Translations under genes and position numbers: made by a program
Notes under the pieces: generated by a model
The model's database searches: none
What the model saw: only the letters and a program-made list of their open reading frames with translations
Told to the model about the DNA's origin: nothing
Assembly: GCA_003151235.1 (NCBI GenBank)
Contig: PLWZ01000058.1
Coordinates: 1-64,000, forward strand
Length of the DNA: 64,000 nt
Origin: Acidimicrobiaceae bacterium
GTDB taxonomy: Bacteria; Actinomycetota; Acidimicrobiia; Acidimicrobiales; RAAP-2
Direction of reading: 5' to 3'
In this document: positions 34,239 through 42,985 of the stretch, in pieces
Layout: each line of letters opens with the position of its first letter
How positions within the stretch are numbered: position 1 is the first letter of the stretch

Positions 34239-34982
34239 GTGATCCGAACGATAGGGGCCACTGCGCCGGACAACGCCGACCTGCCGACGGGACCCGCCAA
34301 GACGGCGCAGGTACGCGAGATGTTCGACGCCATCGCGCCGCGCTATGACCTCGTGAACCGCGTCATCACCTTCGGGCTCGACCGGCGCTGGCGGGCCCGG
34401 ACCTTCGACGCGCTAGGTCTCCCGGCCGGCTCGACCGTGCTCGACCTGGCCTGTGGGACCGGCGACTTCGCGGCGCTCGTCTTGAAGAGGGGCTGTCGCG
34501 TCGTGGGCACGGATCTGTCCAAGGGCATGCTGTCGGCCCGCCACCACGACTTCCCGGCGGTGCAGTCGGACGCGCTCGGGTTGCCGTTCGCCGACGGCAC
34601 GTTCGACGGGGTCGTGTGCGGCTACGCGCTGCGCAACTTCACCGACCTCGCGTCGTCGCTCACCGAGGCCGCCCGGGTGCTCCGGGCCGGCGGGCGGCTG
34701 GCCGTGCTCGAGGTGGCCTCCCCCGACGGCGCGCTCATGCGCCGTGGCTTCGACTTCTGGTTCGGCACCTGCGTGCCCGCGATCGGCGGCGCACTCTCCG
34801 ACGGCGCCGCTTACCGGTACCTGCCCCGGTCGACCGCCTACCTCCCCGAGCCCGACGCGCTCCGCCGGATGCTCGGAGAGTCCGGGTTCGCGACCGTCGG
34901 CCGGCAACTCCTGCACGGCGGGCTGAGCCAGATCCTCACCGCGACCCGGAGTGGCATGCCGGCATGCGATGGGACGCCGTGA
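34239..34982 (+). CDS. menG: Demethylmenaquinone methyltransferase
   Basis: A 247-residue SAM methyltransferase of the UbiE/MenG type: VREMFDAIAPRYDLVNRVITFGLDRRWR, the SAM loop VLDLACGTGDFA, then GYALRNFTDL and LEVASPDGALMR. It makes the final C-methylation of menaquinone. GTG 34239 is a likely start. menF starts inside its last codons (GTGA), confirming a menaquinone unit. No ubiquinone genes are present. Confidence 0.9.
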   Translation: MIRTIGATAPDNADLPTGPAKTAQVREMFDAIAPRYDLVNRVITFGLDRRWRARTFDALGLPAGSTVLDLACGTGDFAALVLKRGCRVVGTDLSKGMLSARHHDFPAVQSDALGLPFADGTFDGVVCGYALRNFTDLASSLTEAARVLRAGGRLAVLEVASPDGALMRRGFDFWFGTCVPAIGGALSDGAAYRYLPRSTAYLPEPDALRRMLGESGFATVGRQLLHGGLSQILTATRSGMPACDGTP

Positions 34983-36268
34983 GGGCGCTCACCCGGCTGC
35001 TCGCGCCCGGGCCCCCCATCGACGCTCGGGCGATCGCGGGCGACGCCGGCGTCTACTTCGGCAACGACGACCTCGTGCTGGCCGGCCGGGGCCGCGCCGC
35101 GGTGCTCCCGCTCGCCGGCGGGTTGATCGACCCGGCCGGCTGCCAAGCCGCGGTCGCGTGGCTGGCCGCGCTCGAGTCGGACAACCCGGTCGGGCTTCCC
35201 GGCACCGGCCCCGTCGCGTTCGGCGCGCTCCCGTTCGAGATCGACGCACCGAGTGCGTTGATCGTGCCCTCGGTCCTCTACGGGCGGACCGCCGAGGGGT
35301 CAGAGTGGGTCACCGTCATCGCCGACGACCCGCTGCCGGTTCCGTCGCGCCAGTGGCTCCGCGACGAGATCATGAGCCCGCGTCGGCTGGAGCACATCAG
35401 CATGCCGAGGATCGCCGCGCCGGACCCGACCGACTACCGGGATGCGGTCGCCCGGGCGATCGCCGTCATCGACGACGGTCGGCTGAGAAAGGTCGCGCTG
35501 GCCCGACGCATCATCGTCGGGACCGACAGCGCCATCGTGGCCTCGGCAATGCTCGAACGCCTGGCCGGTGACGAGCCGTCGGCGACCGCATTCCTGCTCG
35601 GACGGGGCGAGGACGCGTTCGTGGGTGCCTCGCCCGAGGTGCTCGTGTCACGCCGGAACCGCTCGGTGCTCTCCCATCCCCTGGCCGGCACGATCGCGCT
35701 CGAGGCCGCCGCCGACTCGATCGAGCAGGGCGACCGCCTGCTCGGATCGGCGAAGGACCTCGAGGAGCACGAGCTGGTGGTGGCCGACATCGCCGGTGTC
35801 CTCGACCCTCTCTGCAGCGAGCTGGTCGTCCCCGGCGAGCCGTCGCTGGTGCCGCTCCGCACGATGGCCCATCTCGGGACCCGCATCGAGGGCCGGCTCA
35901 TCGCGGAGGACGGCCGGGTGCCGAGCGCGCTCGAGCTCGTCTCCGCGCTGCACCCGACGCCGGCCGTCGGCGGCGTACCCCGGCCCGAGGCCCTGCGCCT
36001 GATCGCCGAGCTCGAGCCGGGCCCGCGGGGTCCGTGGGCCGGCCCGGTCGGGTGGGTCGACGCGTCCGGCGACGGCGACTGGATGGTCGGGCTGCGCTCG
36101 GCCACGGTGTCGGACACCACCGCCACCATCTGGGCCGGCGCGGGCATCGTGGCCGCCTCTGACCCCGAGGCGGAGCTGGCCGAGACGACGGTGAAGCTGG
36201 CCGTGGTGCTCGAAGGGCTGGCCCCCGGCGCCTCGGCGCTCCTCGAGGGCTACGCGATCAAGTACTGA
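34979..36268 (+). CDS. menF: Isochorismate synthase
   Basis: A 429-residue chorismate-binding enzyme. It has LRKVALARRIIVGTD with the general-base lysine, FVGASPEVLVSR, HPLAGTIA, SAKDLEEHELVVADI, HLGTRIEG and GPWAGPVGWVDASGDGDWMVGLRSA. The KVALAR and AGTIA motifs place it with isochorismate synthases rather than TrpE. It commits chorismate to menaquinone. GTG 34979 overlaps the menG stop; ATG 34964 is also possible. Its 3' end overlaps the histidine kinase gene by 11 bases. Confidence 0.88.
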   Translation: MRALTRLLAPGPPIDARAIAGDAGVYFGNDDLVLAGRGRAAVLPLAGGLIDPAGCQAAVAWLAALESDNPVGLPGTGPVAFGALPFEIDAPSALIVPSVLYGRTAEGSEWVTVIADDPLPVPSRQWLRDEIMSPRRLEHISMPRIAAPDPTDYRDAVARAIAVIDDGRLRKVALARRIIVGTDSAIVASAMLERLAGDEPSATAFLLGRGEDAFVGASPEVLVSRRNRSVLSHPLAGTIALEAAADSIEQGDRLLGSAKDLEEHELVVADIAGVLDPLCSELVVPGEPSLVPLRTMAHLGTRIEGRLIAEDGRVPSALELVSALHPTPAVGGVPRPEALRLIAELEPGPRGPWAGPVGWVDASGDGDWMVGLRSATVSDTTATIWAGAGIVAASDPEAELAETTVKLAVVLEGLAPGASALLEGYAIKY

Positions 36269-37766
36269 CGCGTTGAGGCCGCTCGCTCCGCGACGCGCCA
36301 CCGCTGGCCGGGACCGCGGCGCCCCCGGCCAGCGGGATCGCCACCTCGAAGGTGGCCCCGTGACCGAGCACCGATCGGACGGTGGCCGAGCCACCCAGCA
36401 TCTCGGCGATCGCGCTGACGATCGAGAGCCCGAGGCCCGTTCCGCCGCCCGTCCTCGCAGCGTCGTCCCGCCAGAACCGGTCGAACACCCGGCTCTTCGC
36501 CTCGTCGCTCAGACCCGGCCCCTGGTCGGTCACGCTCAGGTAGCCGGTCGTGGCGTCCGAGCGGACCTCGACGCGGACGGGCGTCGCCGGCGGTGTGTGG
36601 GCGAGCGCGTTGCGGACGAGGTTGTGGGCCACCTGACCCAACCGGTCCCGGTCGCCGAGCACGATCACCGGCCCGGCGGCCACCAGGTCGACCGGGCGCT
36701 CCGGGTCGACCGCCCGGGCGTCGGCCACCGCGTCCGCACCCACCCGGCTGAGGTCGACCGGCACCTGGTCGAGGGGCCGGCCCTGATCGAGGCGTGCCAG
36801 CAGCAACAGGTCGGCGACCAGCAGGCCCATCCGCCCGGCCTCGCGCTCGACCCGCTGGAGCGCCCGGTCCTGGCTCTCGTCGTCGGTGAAGGCCCCCTTG
36901 CGGAGAAGTTCGGTGTAGCCGCGGATCGAGGTGAGCGGCGTCCGGAGCTCGTGGGATGCGTCGGCGACGAACTGGCGCAGCCGCGCCTCTGAGACCGACT
37001 TCTCGCGGAACGCCTCCTCGATCCGGCCGAGCATCGCGTTCAGGGCCTGTCCGAGCCGGTCGACCTCGCTCGACGCATGGGACATGGAGACGCGCCTCGT
37101 GAGGTCACCGGCCGCGATGGCGTCGGTGGTTTCGGCCATCGTCTCCAACGGGCGCAACCCCCGTCGCAGTGTGAACAGCACCAGGCCGCACAGCACGGCC
37201 AGGATGGCCAGTGATGCGACGATCTGCACGCGGAGCAGTGACGACAAGGTGTCGGTGGTCGAGTTCAACGACTCGGCCACCACGAGCACGCCTTGGGGCA
37301 CGTCGACCGCCGACTCTTCGTAGCGCGTCCCCGACGTGCCGACGCTCCCGACAACGGTGCTGTTGGGGTCGGCGCGGTAGGCCCCGCCCAGGGCACCGAA
37401 GTGATGCGAGTGGGGGACCGGGTCGGGGCGCAGCGACGCCGGCACGAGCGGTTGCGGGTCCGGTGCTTTGGGCGGCCCGGACGGGACGGGAAAGATCACA
37501 TGGCCGGAATGGGAGACGAGGAGCACGTAGATGTCGGGGCTCACTCGGTCGTCCAGCGAGTGAGCGAGCCGGGTCGGAGACTGGATGTCGTGCCGGTTGG
37601 CCACGATCAGGAAGTTGTACGCCTTGAGCTGAGCGCCGTCGATCTGGTCGTCGAGCCGGCCGTAGAGGAAGGACCGCAGCGAGCTGTAGGTCACTAGGTT
37701 CGCGACGGCCAGGGCGACGACGAGGACGATCGCCATCGTGAGTGTGAGCCGGCGACGCAGACTCAC
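36258..37766 (-). CDS. Membrane sensor histidine kinase
   Basis: 502 residues: a membrane helix at ~9-30, an extracytoplasmic sensor (~31-178), a second helix at ~180-202, a HAMP linker (~205-257), HisKA with phospho-acceptor His272 in DASHELRTPLTSIRGY, and the ATPase with NLVRNALAHTP, DQGPGLSD, FDRFWR and GTGLGLSIV. It resembles MtrB/TcrY-like kinases in layout. It lies 42 bases downstream of its response regulator and should phosphorylate it. The signal is unknown; the sensor contains a HSHHFG His cluster. Confidence 0.9.
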   Translation of the reverse strand: MSLRRRLTLTMAIVLVVALAVANLVTYSSLRSFLYGRLDDQIDGAQLKAYNFLIVANRHDIQSPTRLAHSLDDRVSPDIYVLLVSHSGHVIFPVPSGPPKAPDPQPLVPASLRPDPVPHSHHFGALGGAYRADPNSTVVGSVGTSGTRYEESAVDVPQGVLVVAESLNSTTDTLSSLLRVQIVASLAILAVLCGLVLFTLRRGLRPLETMAETTDAIAAGDLTRRVSMSHASSEVDRLGQALNAMLGRIEEAFREKSVSEARLRQFVADASHELRTPLTSIRGYTELLRKGAFTDDESQDRALQRVEREAGRMGLLVADLLLLARLDQGRPLDQVPVDLSRVGADAVADARAVDPERPVDLVAAGPVIVLGDRDRLGQVAHNLVRNALAHTPPATPVRVEVRSDATTGYLSVTDQGPGLSDEAKSRVFDRFWRDDAARTGGGTGLGLSIVSAIAEMLGGSATVRSVLGHGATFEVAIPLAGGAAVPASGGASRSERPQRVST

Positions 37767-37808
37767 CGGTTCAGCCCCGCCGTCGCCAGTGCCGGTCGCG
37801 TGCCGAGG

Positions 37809-38495
37809 TCACGGTCGCGGCAGCCGGAGCGTGTAGCCGACCCGCCGCAGCGTGTGGATCAGGGGCGGGTCGAACTCGTCGACCTTTTTGCGCAGGTAAC
37901 TGATGTAGGTCTCGACGATGTTCGGATCGCCCTCGAACCCGTATCCCCACACCTGGTCCAGGATCTCGAACTTCGACACGACGCGCCGGGCGTTCTCGAG
38001 CAGGTACTGCAAGAGGTTGAACTCCGTCGCAGTGAGGTCGATGAGGACCCCCTGGCGCCACACCTCGTGGGACTCGATGTCCATGATCAGGTCGGCGAAC
38101 CGCAGCGGCCCGTCGCCCGACTCGTCGCGGCTGCGCCGCAGCACCGCCCGGATCCGGGCCACCACCTCGGAGAGGGAGAACGGCTTGGTCACGTAGTCGT
38201 CGCCGAGCGCCAGCCCGACCAGCTTGTCGTCGGTCGCGTCGCGCGCGGTCAGGAACAGCACCGGGACGGCCTCGCCCTCCTCGCGCCACCGGCGGCACAC
38301 GTCGATGCCTTCGATGTCGGGGAGCATGACGTCCAAGAGGACGAGATCGGGCCGGGTCGCCCGGACCTTCTGCATGGCCTCGGTGCCGGTCGAGGCCACC
38401 TCGACGGCGAACCCCTCGAATTCCAGGCCCGTGGAAAGGAGGTCGGTGATGTACGGCTCGTCGTCGACGACCAGGATCCGGTCCTTCTGCAGCAC
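37809..38495 (-). CDS. OmpR-family response regulator
   Basis: 228 residues: a receiver domain with acidic DDE at 11-13, phospho-acceptor Asp55 in LVLLDVMLPD, Thr in FLTARD and Lys in VTKPFSLSEV, followed by a winged-helix domain (~130-228; LTATEFNLLQYLLENARRVVSKFEILDQVWGY, VETYISYLRKK, IHTLRRVGYTL). It binds DNA as a phosphorylated dimer. The cognate kinase follows. Targets are unknown. Confidence 0.93.
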   Translation of the reverse strand: MLQKDRILVVDDEPYITDLLSTGLEFEGFAVEVASTGTEAMQKVRATRPDLVLLDVMLPDIEGIDVCRRWREEGEAVPVLFLTARDATDDKLVGLALGDDYVTKPFSLSEVVARIRAVLRRSRDESGDGPLRFADLIMDIESHEVWRQGVLIDLTATEFNLLQYLLENARRVVSKFEILDQVWGYGFEGDPNIVETYISYLRKKVDEFDPPLIHTLRRVGYTLRLPRP

Positions 38496-38547
38496 GCCTC
38501 CATGATCGCAGATGGCCGCGAACCGGACCGTTCGCGGAGTCCCCGGC

Positions 38548-39321
38548 TCAGCTCGGCGGGACCGGGACCCGGGCTTGGGTGCCTCGGCGGCTCCTGGCCA
38601 GGCGGGCCGCTCCCCGGAGAAACCGGCCGAGGCCCCACCAGGTGACGAGCCCGAGCGCCTCGATGACGATCGCCGAGGACATCTTCGACTCCCCCACCTC
38701 GCGGTCGATGAAGCGGATCGGGACCTCGACGATCGAGGCCCCGGCCTGCTTGGCCCGGTAGGTCATCTCGATCTGGAACCCGTAGCCCTCCGCCTTCACG
38801 TCGTTCAAGGAGATGCGGGACAACACGGTGGCCGCGTAGGCCCGGAACCCGGCCGTCGAGTCGGCCACCCCGAGGCCGAGGACCGCCGACGCGTACCGGT
38901 TGCCCCCGCGCGAGAGGAGGTGCCGGTGGAACTTCCATTTCGGGATCGAGCCACCGGGCACGTAGCGGGACCCGATCGACACCTCGTAGCCCTCGCCGAT
39001 CGGGGCGACCAGCTCGGGCAGCGCGCCGGGATCGTGGGAGAGGTCGGCGTCCATCTCGACCATGACTTCGTAGCCCCGCTCGAGGCCCCAGGCGAACCCG
39101 GCCCGGTAGGCGCTGCCGAGGCCCGATTTGACCGCCCGCCGCATGAGGTTGAGCTCGGGCAGGCCCGAACGGAGGCCGTCCACCCGGTCGGCGGTGCCGT
39201 CGGGACTCCCGTCGTCGACGACCAGGATCCCCGCCTCGGGCAGGGTGGCGCCGATCTTCTCGATCACCCGGGCGATGTTGTCGATCTCGTTGTAGGTCGG
39301 AACGATGACCAGCACCCGCAC
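38548..39321 (-). CDS. Polyprenol-phosphate mannosyltransferase (DPM1-like)
   Basis: A 257-residue GT2 glycosyltransferase: VLVIVPTYNEIDNI, ILVVDDGSPDGTADRV, GLGSAYRAGFAWGLE, the DxD-like EMDADLSHDP and GSRYVPGGSIPKWKFHR. It lacks a large membrane domain, as in Ppm1's catalytic half. It loads mannose (or another sugar) onto polyprenyl phosphate for lipoglycans or protein mannosylation. It is divergent from a flippase-like gene, a plausible partner. Confidence 0.88.
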   Translation of the reverse strand: MRVLVIVPTYNEIDNIARVIEKIGATLPEAGILVVDDGSPDGTADRVDGLRSGLPELNLMRRAVKSGLGSAYRAGFAWGLERGYEVMVEMDADLSHDPGALPELVAPIGEGYEVSIGSRYVPGGSIPKWKFHRHLLSRGGNRYASAVLGLGVADSTAGFRAYAATVLSRISLNDVKAEGYGFQIEMTYRAKQAGASIVEVPIRFIDREVGESKMSSAIVIEALGLVTWWGLGRFLRGAARLARSRRGTQARVPVPPS

Positions 39322-39394
39322 GGCGGGCAGCTTACGAGCACCGTCGGAGGTCCCCCAATCGTAGTTGTGGGGCCACGCGTGCCAGCATTAGGGG

Positions 39395-40465
39395 ATGACC
39401 GAACCGGCGCGGCGGCGGTTCCGCCTCCCGAAGGTTCGTCGCGAGGTTCGCTGGACGATCACGGTCTTCGTCCTCTTCTTCGTCTTCGAGTACCTGCTCC
39501 TGCCGGAGATCGCGAGCGCCCGAAAGTCGGTCCACCTGCTCGGCCGCGTGAACGTGGCGTACCTGGTGCTCGGCGTGGGGCTCGAGTTCCTGGCCTTGGG
39601 CGCCTACGCCGAGCTCACCCACACCGTCTTGTCCCCCGAGGCGCCGAGTCGGTGGCGGCTCCTGCGGGTCAACATGGCCAGCCTGGCCGTGAGCCACGTG
39701 GTCCCGGGTGGCGCGGCGCCCGGCGGCGCGGTCGGCTACAGGTTGCTGACCGAGTCCGGCGTCTCGGGCGCCACGGCCGGGTTCGGACTGGCCACCCAGG
39801 GCGTCGGCTCGGCGGTGGTGCTCAACGCCATCTTCTGGCTGGCCCTCGTCATCTCGATCCCCCTTCGGGGCTTCAACCCCCTCTACGGCATCGCGGCGGC
39901 GGCCGGAGTGCTCCTCCTCGGGGCCTTCGCCGGCACGGTCCTGCTCATCACCCGCGGCCAGACCCGGGCGATGAAGTGGATCGAGGCGCTGGCCCAGCGC
40001 ATGCCGTTCGTCAACCCCGAGACTGTATCGAAGCTCCTCCAGAAGCTGGCCGACCGCTTGCACGTCCTCCTCCGTGACCGGGCGCTCCTGCGCCACGCCA
40101 TCATCTGGGCGGCCGCCAACTGGCTGCTGGACGCCGGCTCGCTCTGGGTGTTCCTGTTCGCCTTCGGCAAGGCCGTGCTCCCGGTCGACCTGCTCGTCGC
40201 CTACGGCCTCGCCAACATCCTGGCGGTGATCCCGCTCACGCCGTCGGGCCTGGGCGTCGTCGAGGGTGTGCTGATCCCGACGCTGGTCGGGTTCCACGTG
40301 CCAAAGGCGACCGCGATCCTTGGCGTCATCGGCTGGCGGTTGGTGAACTTCTGGCTGCCCATCCCGGTTGGCGGGGCCGCATACCTCTCGCTCCGCTGGC
40401 GTGGCCCCCCGAGGGCCCAACTCACCGCCGGTCCGACTGCGTCCGAGGGCCCGCTCGTCCACTGA
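39395..40465 (+). CDS. Flippase-like membrane protein (UPF0104 / LPG synthase TM family)
   Basis: A 356-residue protein with about eight membrane helices (WTITVFVLFFVFEYLLL, VAYLVLGVGLEFLALGAYAEL, AVVLNAIFWLALVISIPL, IAAAAGVLLLGAFAGTVLLI and others). The family motif is the polar SHVVPGGAAPGGAVGYRLL segment, and IPLTPSGLGVVEGV near the C-terminus. Relatives move lipid-linked sugars or synthesise lysyl-PG; this one lacks the LPG synthase domain. ATG 39395 lies behind AGGGG. Divergent from the mannosyltransferase, which suggests shared lipid-sugar work. Confidence 0.85.
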   Translation: MTEPARRRFRLPKVRREVRWTITVFVLFFVFEYLLLPEIASARKSVHLLGRVNVAYLVLGVGLEFLALGAYAELTHTVLSPEAPSRWRLLRVNMASLAVSHVVPGGAAPGGAVGYRLLTESGVSGATAGFGLATQGVGSAVVLNAIFWLALVISIPLRGFNPLYGIAAAAGVLLLGAFAGTVLLITRGQTRAMKWIEALAQRMPFVNPETVSKLLQKLADRLHVLLRDRALLRHAIIWAAANWLLDAGSLWVFLFAFGKAVLPVDLLVAYGLANILAVIPLTPSGLGVVEGVLIPTLVGFHVPKATAILGVIGWRLVNFWLPIPVGGAAYLSLRWRGPPRAQLTAGPTASEGPLVH

Positions 40466-40492
40466 ACCGGGTGGCTCAGCCGCCGCCCGTCC

Positions 40493-40633
40493 TCAGCCCA
40501 GCCGGACCTCGAGCCGCCGGCGGATCTCCGGCCACTCCGAGCGCACGACGGCGTACATGGCCGTGTCCCGGAGCTCGGACTCCTCGCCGGCGACGAGCGA
40601 CGGCTGCCACTTCCGCAGCACCAGTTGGGGGTT
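40493..40633 (-). pseudogene. GNAT acetyltransferase C-terminal remnant
   Basis: Between the ppk1 stop and 40493 one frame reads NPQLVLRKWQPSL, then ELRDTAMYAVVRSEWPEIRRRLE. This is the recognisable tail of RimJ/RimL-type GNAT acetyltransferases (LRDTxMYxxxxxEWP). It has no start codon or acetyl-CoA domain; the upstream part has been replaced by ppk1. Probably a decayed gene end. Confidence 0.5.
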
Positions 40634-42930
40634 CAGGCGCCGGGTGCGGCCGGCGCCGCCGGCTGCGCCCGGGTGTCGAGGTCGCGGCGACGCCGGGCCC
40701 GACCGAGGGCCAGCTCCTTCAACCGCTCCTGGAGGTTCAACGATCTCGTGGTCGGGACCCGGTGCCAGGTACCGTCCAACCCGAGCTCCCACGAGTTGGT
40801 GTCGTCGTCGAGGACGAGGTCGAGCACCTCGAGCAGCCGCTCGATCAGCTTGCGGTCGCGCACCGGCGCCAGCACCTCGATTCGGCGGTCCAGGTTGCGA
40901 CGCATGAGGTCCGACGAGCCGATCAGGATCCGCAACGGTGGCCGCCGGTCGCTCTCGGTCATGTTCCGATCGTCCTCTGAGGAATGCCCATCGCCCCCGC
41001 CGAATTGGAAGATCCGGGAGTGCTCCAGGAACTGGCCGACCACCGAGCGCACTTTGATGGTCTCGGAGAGCCCGGGGACGCCGGCCCGGATGCAGCAGAG
41101 CCCCCGGATGATGAGGTCGATGGGCACGCCGGCCATCGACGCGCCGTAGAGCGAGTCGATGACCGCCGGGTCGGTCAGTCCGTTCAGCTTGAAGACGATG
41201 CGGCCCGACGGGCCGGCGGCGGTCTGCTCGTCGATCAGCTCGATCACCCGGTCCCGCATGGTGACCGGCGAGACCAGGATCTGGCGATAGTCGGTGTGCC
41301 GGCTGAACCCGGTCAGGTGGTTGAAGAGGTCGCCCAGGTCGGTGCCGATGTCCTCGTCCGCCGTGAGGAGGCCCAGGTCCTCGTAGATGCGGGCGGTCTT
41401 CGAGTTGTAGTTGCCCGTGCCGATGTGGCAGTAGCGGCGGATGCCGTCCTCCTCGCGCCGGACGACGAGGCAGGTCTTCGAGTGGGTCTTCAACCCGACC
41501 AGGCCGTAGACGACGTGGACCCCGGCCTCCTCCAGTTGCTTGGCCCAGCCGATGTTGGCCTGCTCGTCGAAGCGGGCCCGCAGCTCCACAACCGCCGCGA
41601 CCTGCTTTCCGAGCTCGGCCGCACGGATGAGCGAGGCCACGATCGGGCTGTCCCCCGACGTCCGGTAAAGCGTCATCTTGATCCCGATGACGTCGGGGTC
41701 GAGCGCGGCCTGTTCGACGAACACCTCGACGGACGTCGCGAACGAGTCGTAGGGGTGGTGCACGAGGACGTCGCGTTCGCGCAGCACCGCGAAGATGTCG
41801 ACCGGTTCCCCGGCCGCCGACGCGAGGGGCGGCGCCGTCACCGGGGTCCAGCTCTCCTCGTGGAGCTCAGGGCGGTCGAGCGCGAAGACGGCCCACAGCC
41901 CGTCGAGGCCGATCGGGGCCTCGATCGAGTAGACGTTGTCGCTCGCGACCTGCAGCTGGGCCGCCAGCAGGTCGCGCACCGAGGCCTCGGCGCCGGACGC
42001 GATCTCGAGGCGAACCGCCCGCCCGAAGCGCCGCTGCCGGAGCTCCATCTCGATGGCCATCATCAGGTCGTCGGTGTCCTCTTCGAACGTGAGGTCGGCG
42101 TTGCGAGTGACCCTGAACACGTCGTGGCGGCCGATGGTCATGCCCGGGAACAGCGTGTCGAGGTGGGCCGCGATGACCTGCTCCAAGGGAACGACGCGCT
42201 CGCCGTCGGGCATGACCACAAAGCGGGGCAGCACGGGCGGCACCTTCACCCGGGCGATGCGGCGCTCCCCGGTCACGGGATCCCCGACCTCGACGACCAG
42301 GTTGAGCGACAGGTTCGAGATGTAGGGGAACGGGTGGCTCGGGTCGACCGCGAGCGGGGTGAGCACGGGGTACATCTCGCGCTGGAACACCTCGACCAGG
42401 TAGCGCCGGTCGTCGTCGTCAAGCGACGACCAGTCCGACAGCCGGATCCCCACCTCGGCCAGCTGGGGCACCAAGAGGTCGAGGAAGATCCGGTCCTGGC
42501 GGCCCACGAGCTCTTCGACCCGCACCCTGATCCCGCGCAGCTGTTCGGTCGGCCGCAGCCCGTCGTCCGAGCGGCCGGTCACCGACGCGGCCACCTTGTC
42601 CTCCAGTCCCGACACTCGGACCTGGAAGAACTCGTCGAGCATCTCGGCGAAGATCGCCATGAACTTCAGCCGCTCGAGCAGCGGCACCCGGCCGTCCTCG
42701 GCCAGGTCCAAGAGCCGGGCCCCGAAGTCGAGGCGGGACAGCTCCCGGTTCGTGAACCGCGCCGGACCGATGGCCTCGATGGCCTCCTTGCGGTCCTTGC
42801 GCCGGGCCCGTTCGGCGTAATCGTCGGTCTCGGGGTCCAGCTCAAATGGCCGCGGCGCGCCCAAGGGCTCGTGGGCGCGCGGAGGGTGGGCGCCGGGAAG
42901 GATGTCGAAACCAGGGGGGTCGGTCGTCAT
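40633..42930 (-). CDS. ppk1: Polyphosphate kinase 1
   Basis: A 765-residue PPK1. Signatures: RFTNRELSRLDFGARLLDLAED, FFQVRVSGLEDKV, KVPPVLPRFV, VLVHHPYDSFATSVEVF, KMTLYRTSGDSPIV, ARFDEQANIGWAKQLEEAGVHVVYGLVGLKTHSK, then CHIGTGNYNSKTARIYEDLGLLTAD, with the phospho-acceptor His in CHIGTGN. It makes long-chain polyphosphate from ATP. It has an Arg/Ala-rich C-terminal tail. It is divergent from the SEDS gene by 55 bases. Confidence 0.95.
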   Translation of the reverse strand: MTTDPPGFDILPGAHPPRAHEPLGAPRPFELDPETDDYAERARRKDRKEAIEAIGPARFTNRELSRLDFGARLLDLAEDGRVPLLERLKFMAIFAEMLDEFFQVRVSGLEDKVAASVTGRSDDGLRPTEQLRGIRVRVEELVGRQDRIFLDLLVPQLAEVGIRLSDWSSLDDDDRRYLVEVFQREMYPVLTPLAVDPSHPFPYISNLSLNLVVEVGDPVTGERRIARVKVPPVLPRFVVMPDGERVVPLEQVIAAHLDTLFPGMTIGRHDVFRVTRNADLTFEEDTDDLMMAIEMELRQRRFGRAVRLEIASGAEASVRDLLAAQLQVASDNVYSIEAPIGLDGLWAVFALDRPELHEESWTPVTAPPLASAAGEPVDIFAVLRERDVLVHHPYDSFATSVEVFVEQAALDPDVIGIKMTLYRTSGDSPIVASLIRAAELGKQVAAVVELRARFDEQANIGWAKQLEEAGVHVVYGLVGLKTHSKTCLVVRREEDGIRRYCHIGTGNYNSKTARIYEDLGLLTADEDIGTDLGDLFNHLTGFSRHTDYRQILVSPVTMRDRVIELIDEQTAAGPSGRIVFKLNGLTDPAVIDSLYGASMAGVPIDLIIRGLCCIRAGVPGLSETIKVRSVVGQFLEHSRIFQFGGGDGHSSEDDRNMTESDRRPPLRILIGSSDLMRRNLDRRIEVLAPVRDRKLIERLLEVLDLVLDDDTNSWELGLDGTWHRVPTTRSLNLQERLKELALGRARRRRDLDTRAQPAAPAAPGA

Positions 42931-42985
42931 ATGGGGGGTCTCCCACGTCGATTCTACTGCCCGCCACTACGATCCCTTGGTGGTC

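Noticed and set aside
34979-36268. Second anthranilate synthase (trpE paralogue)
   Set aside because: The KVALAR and AGTIA motifs and coupling to menG fit isochorismate synthase better.
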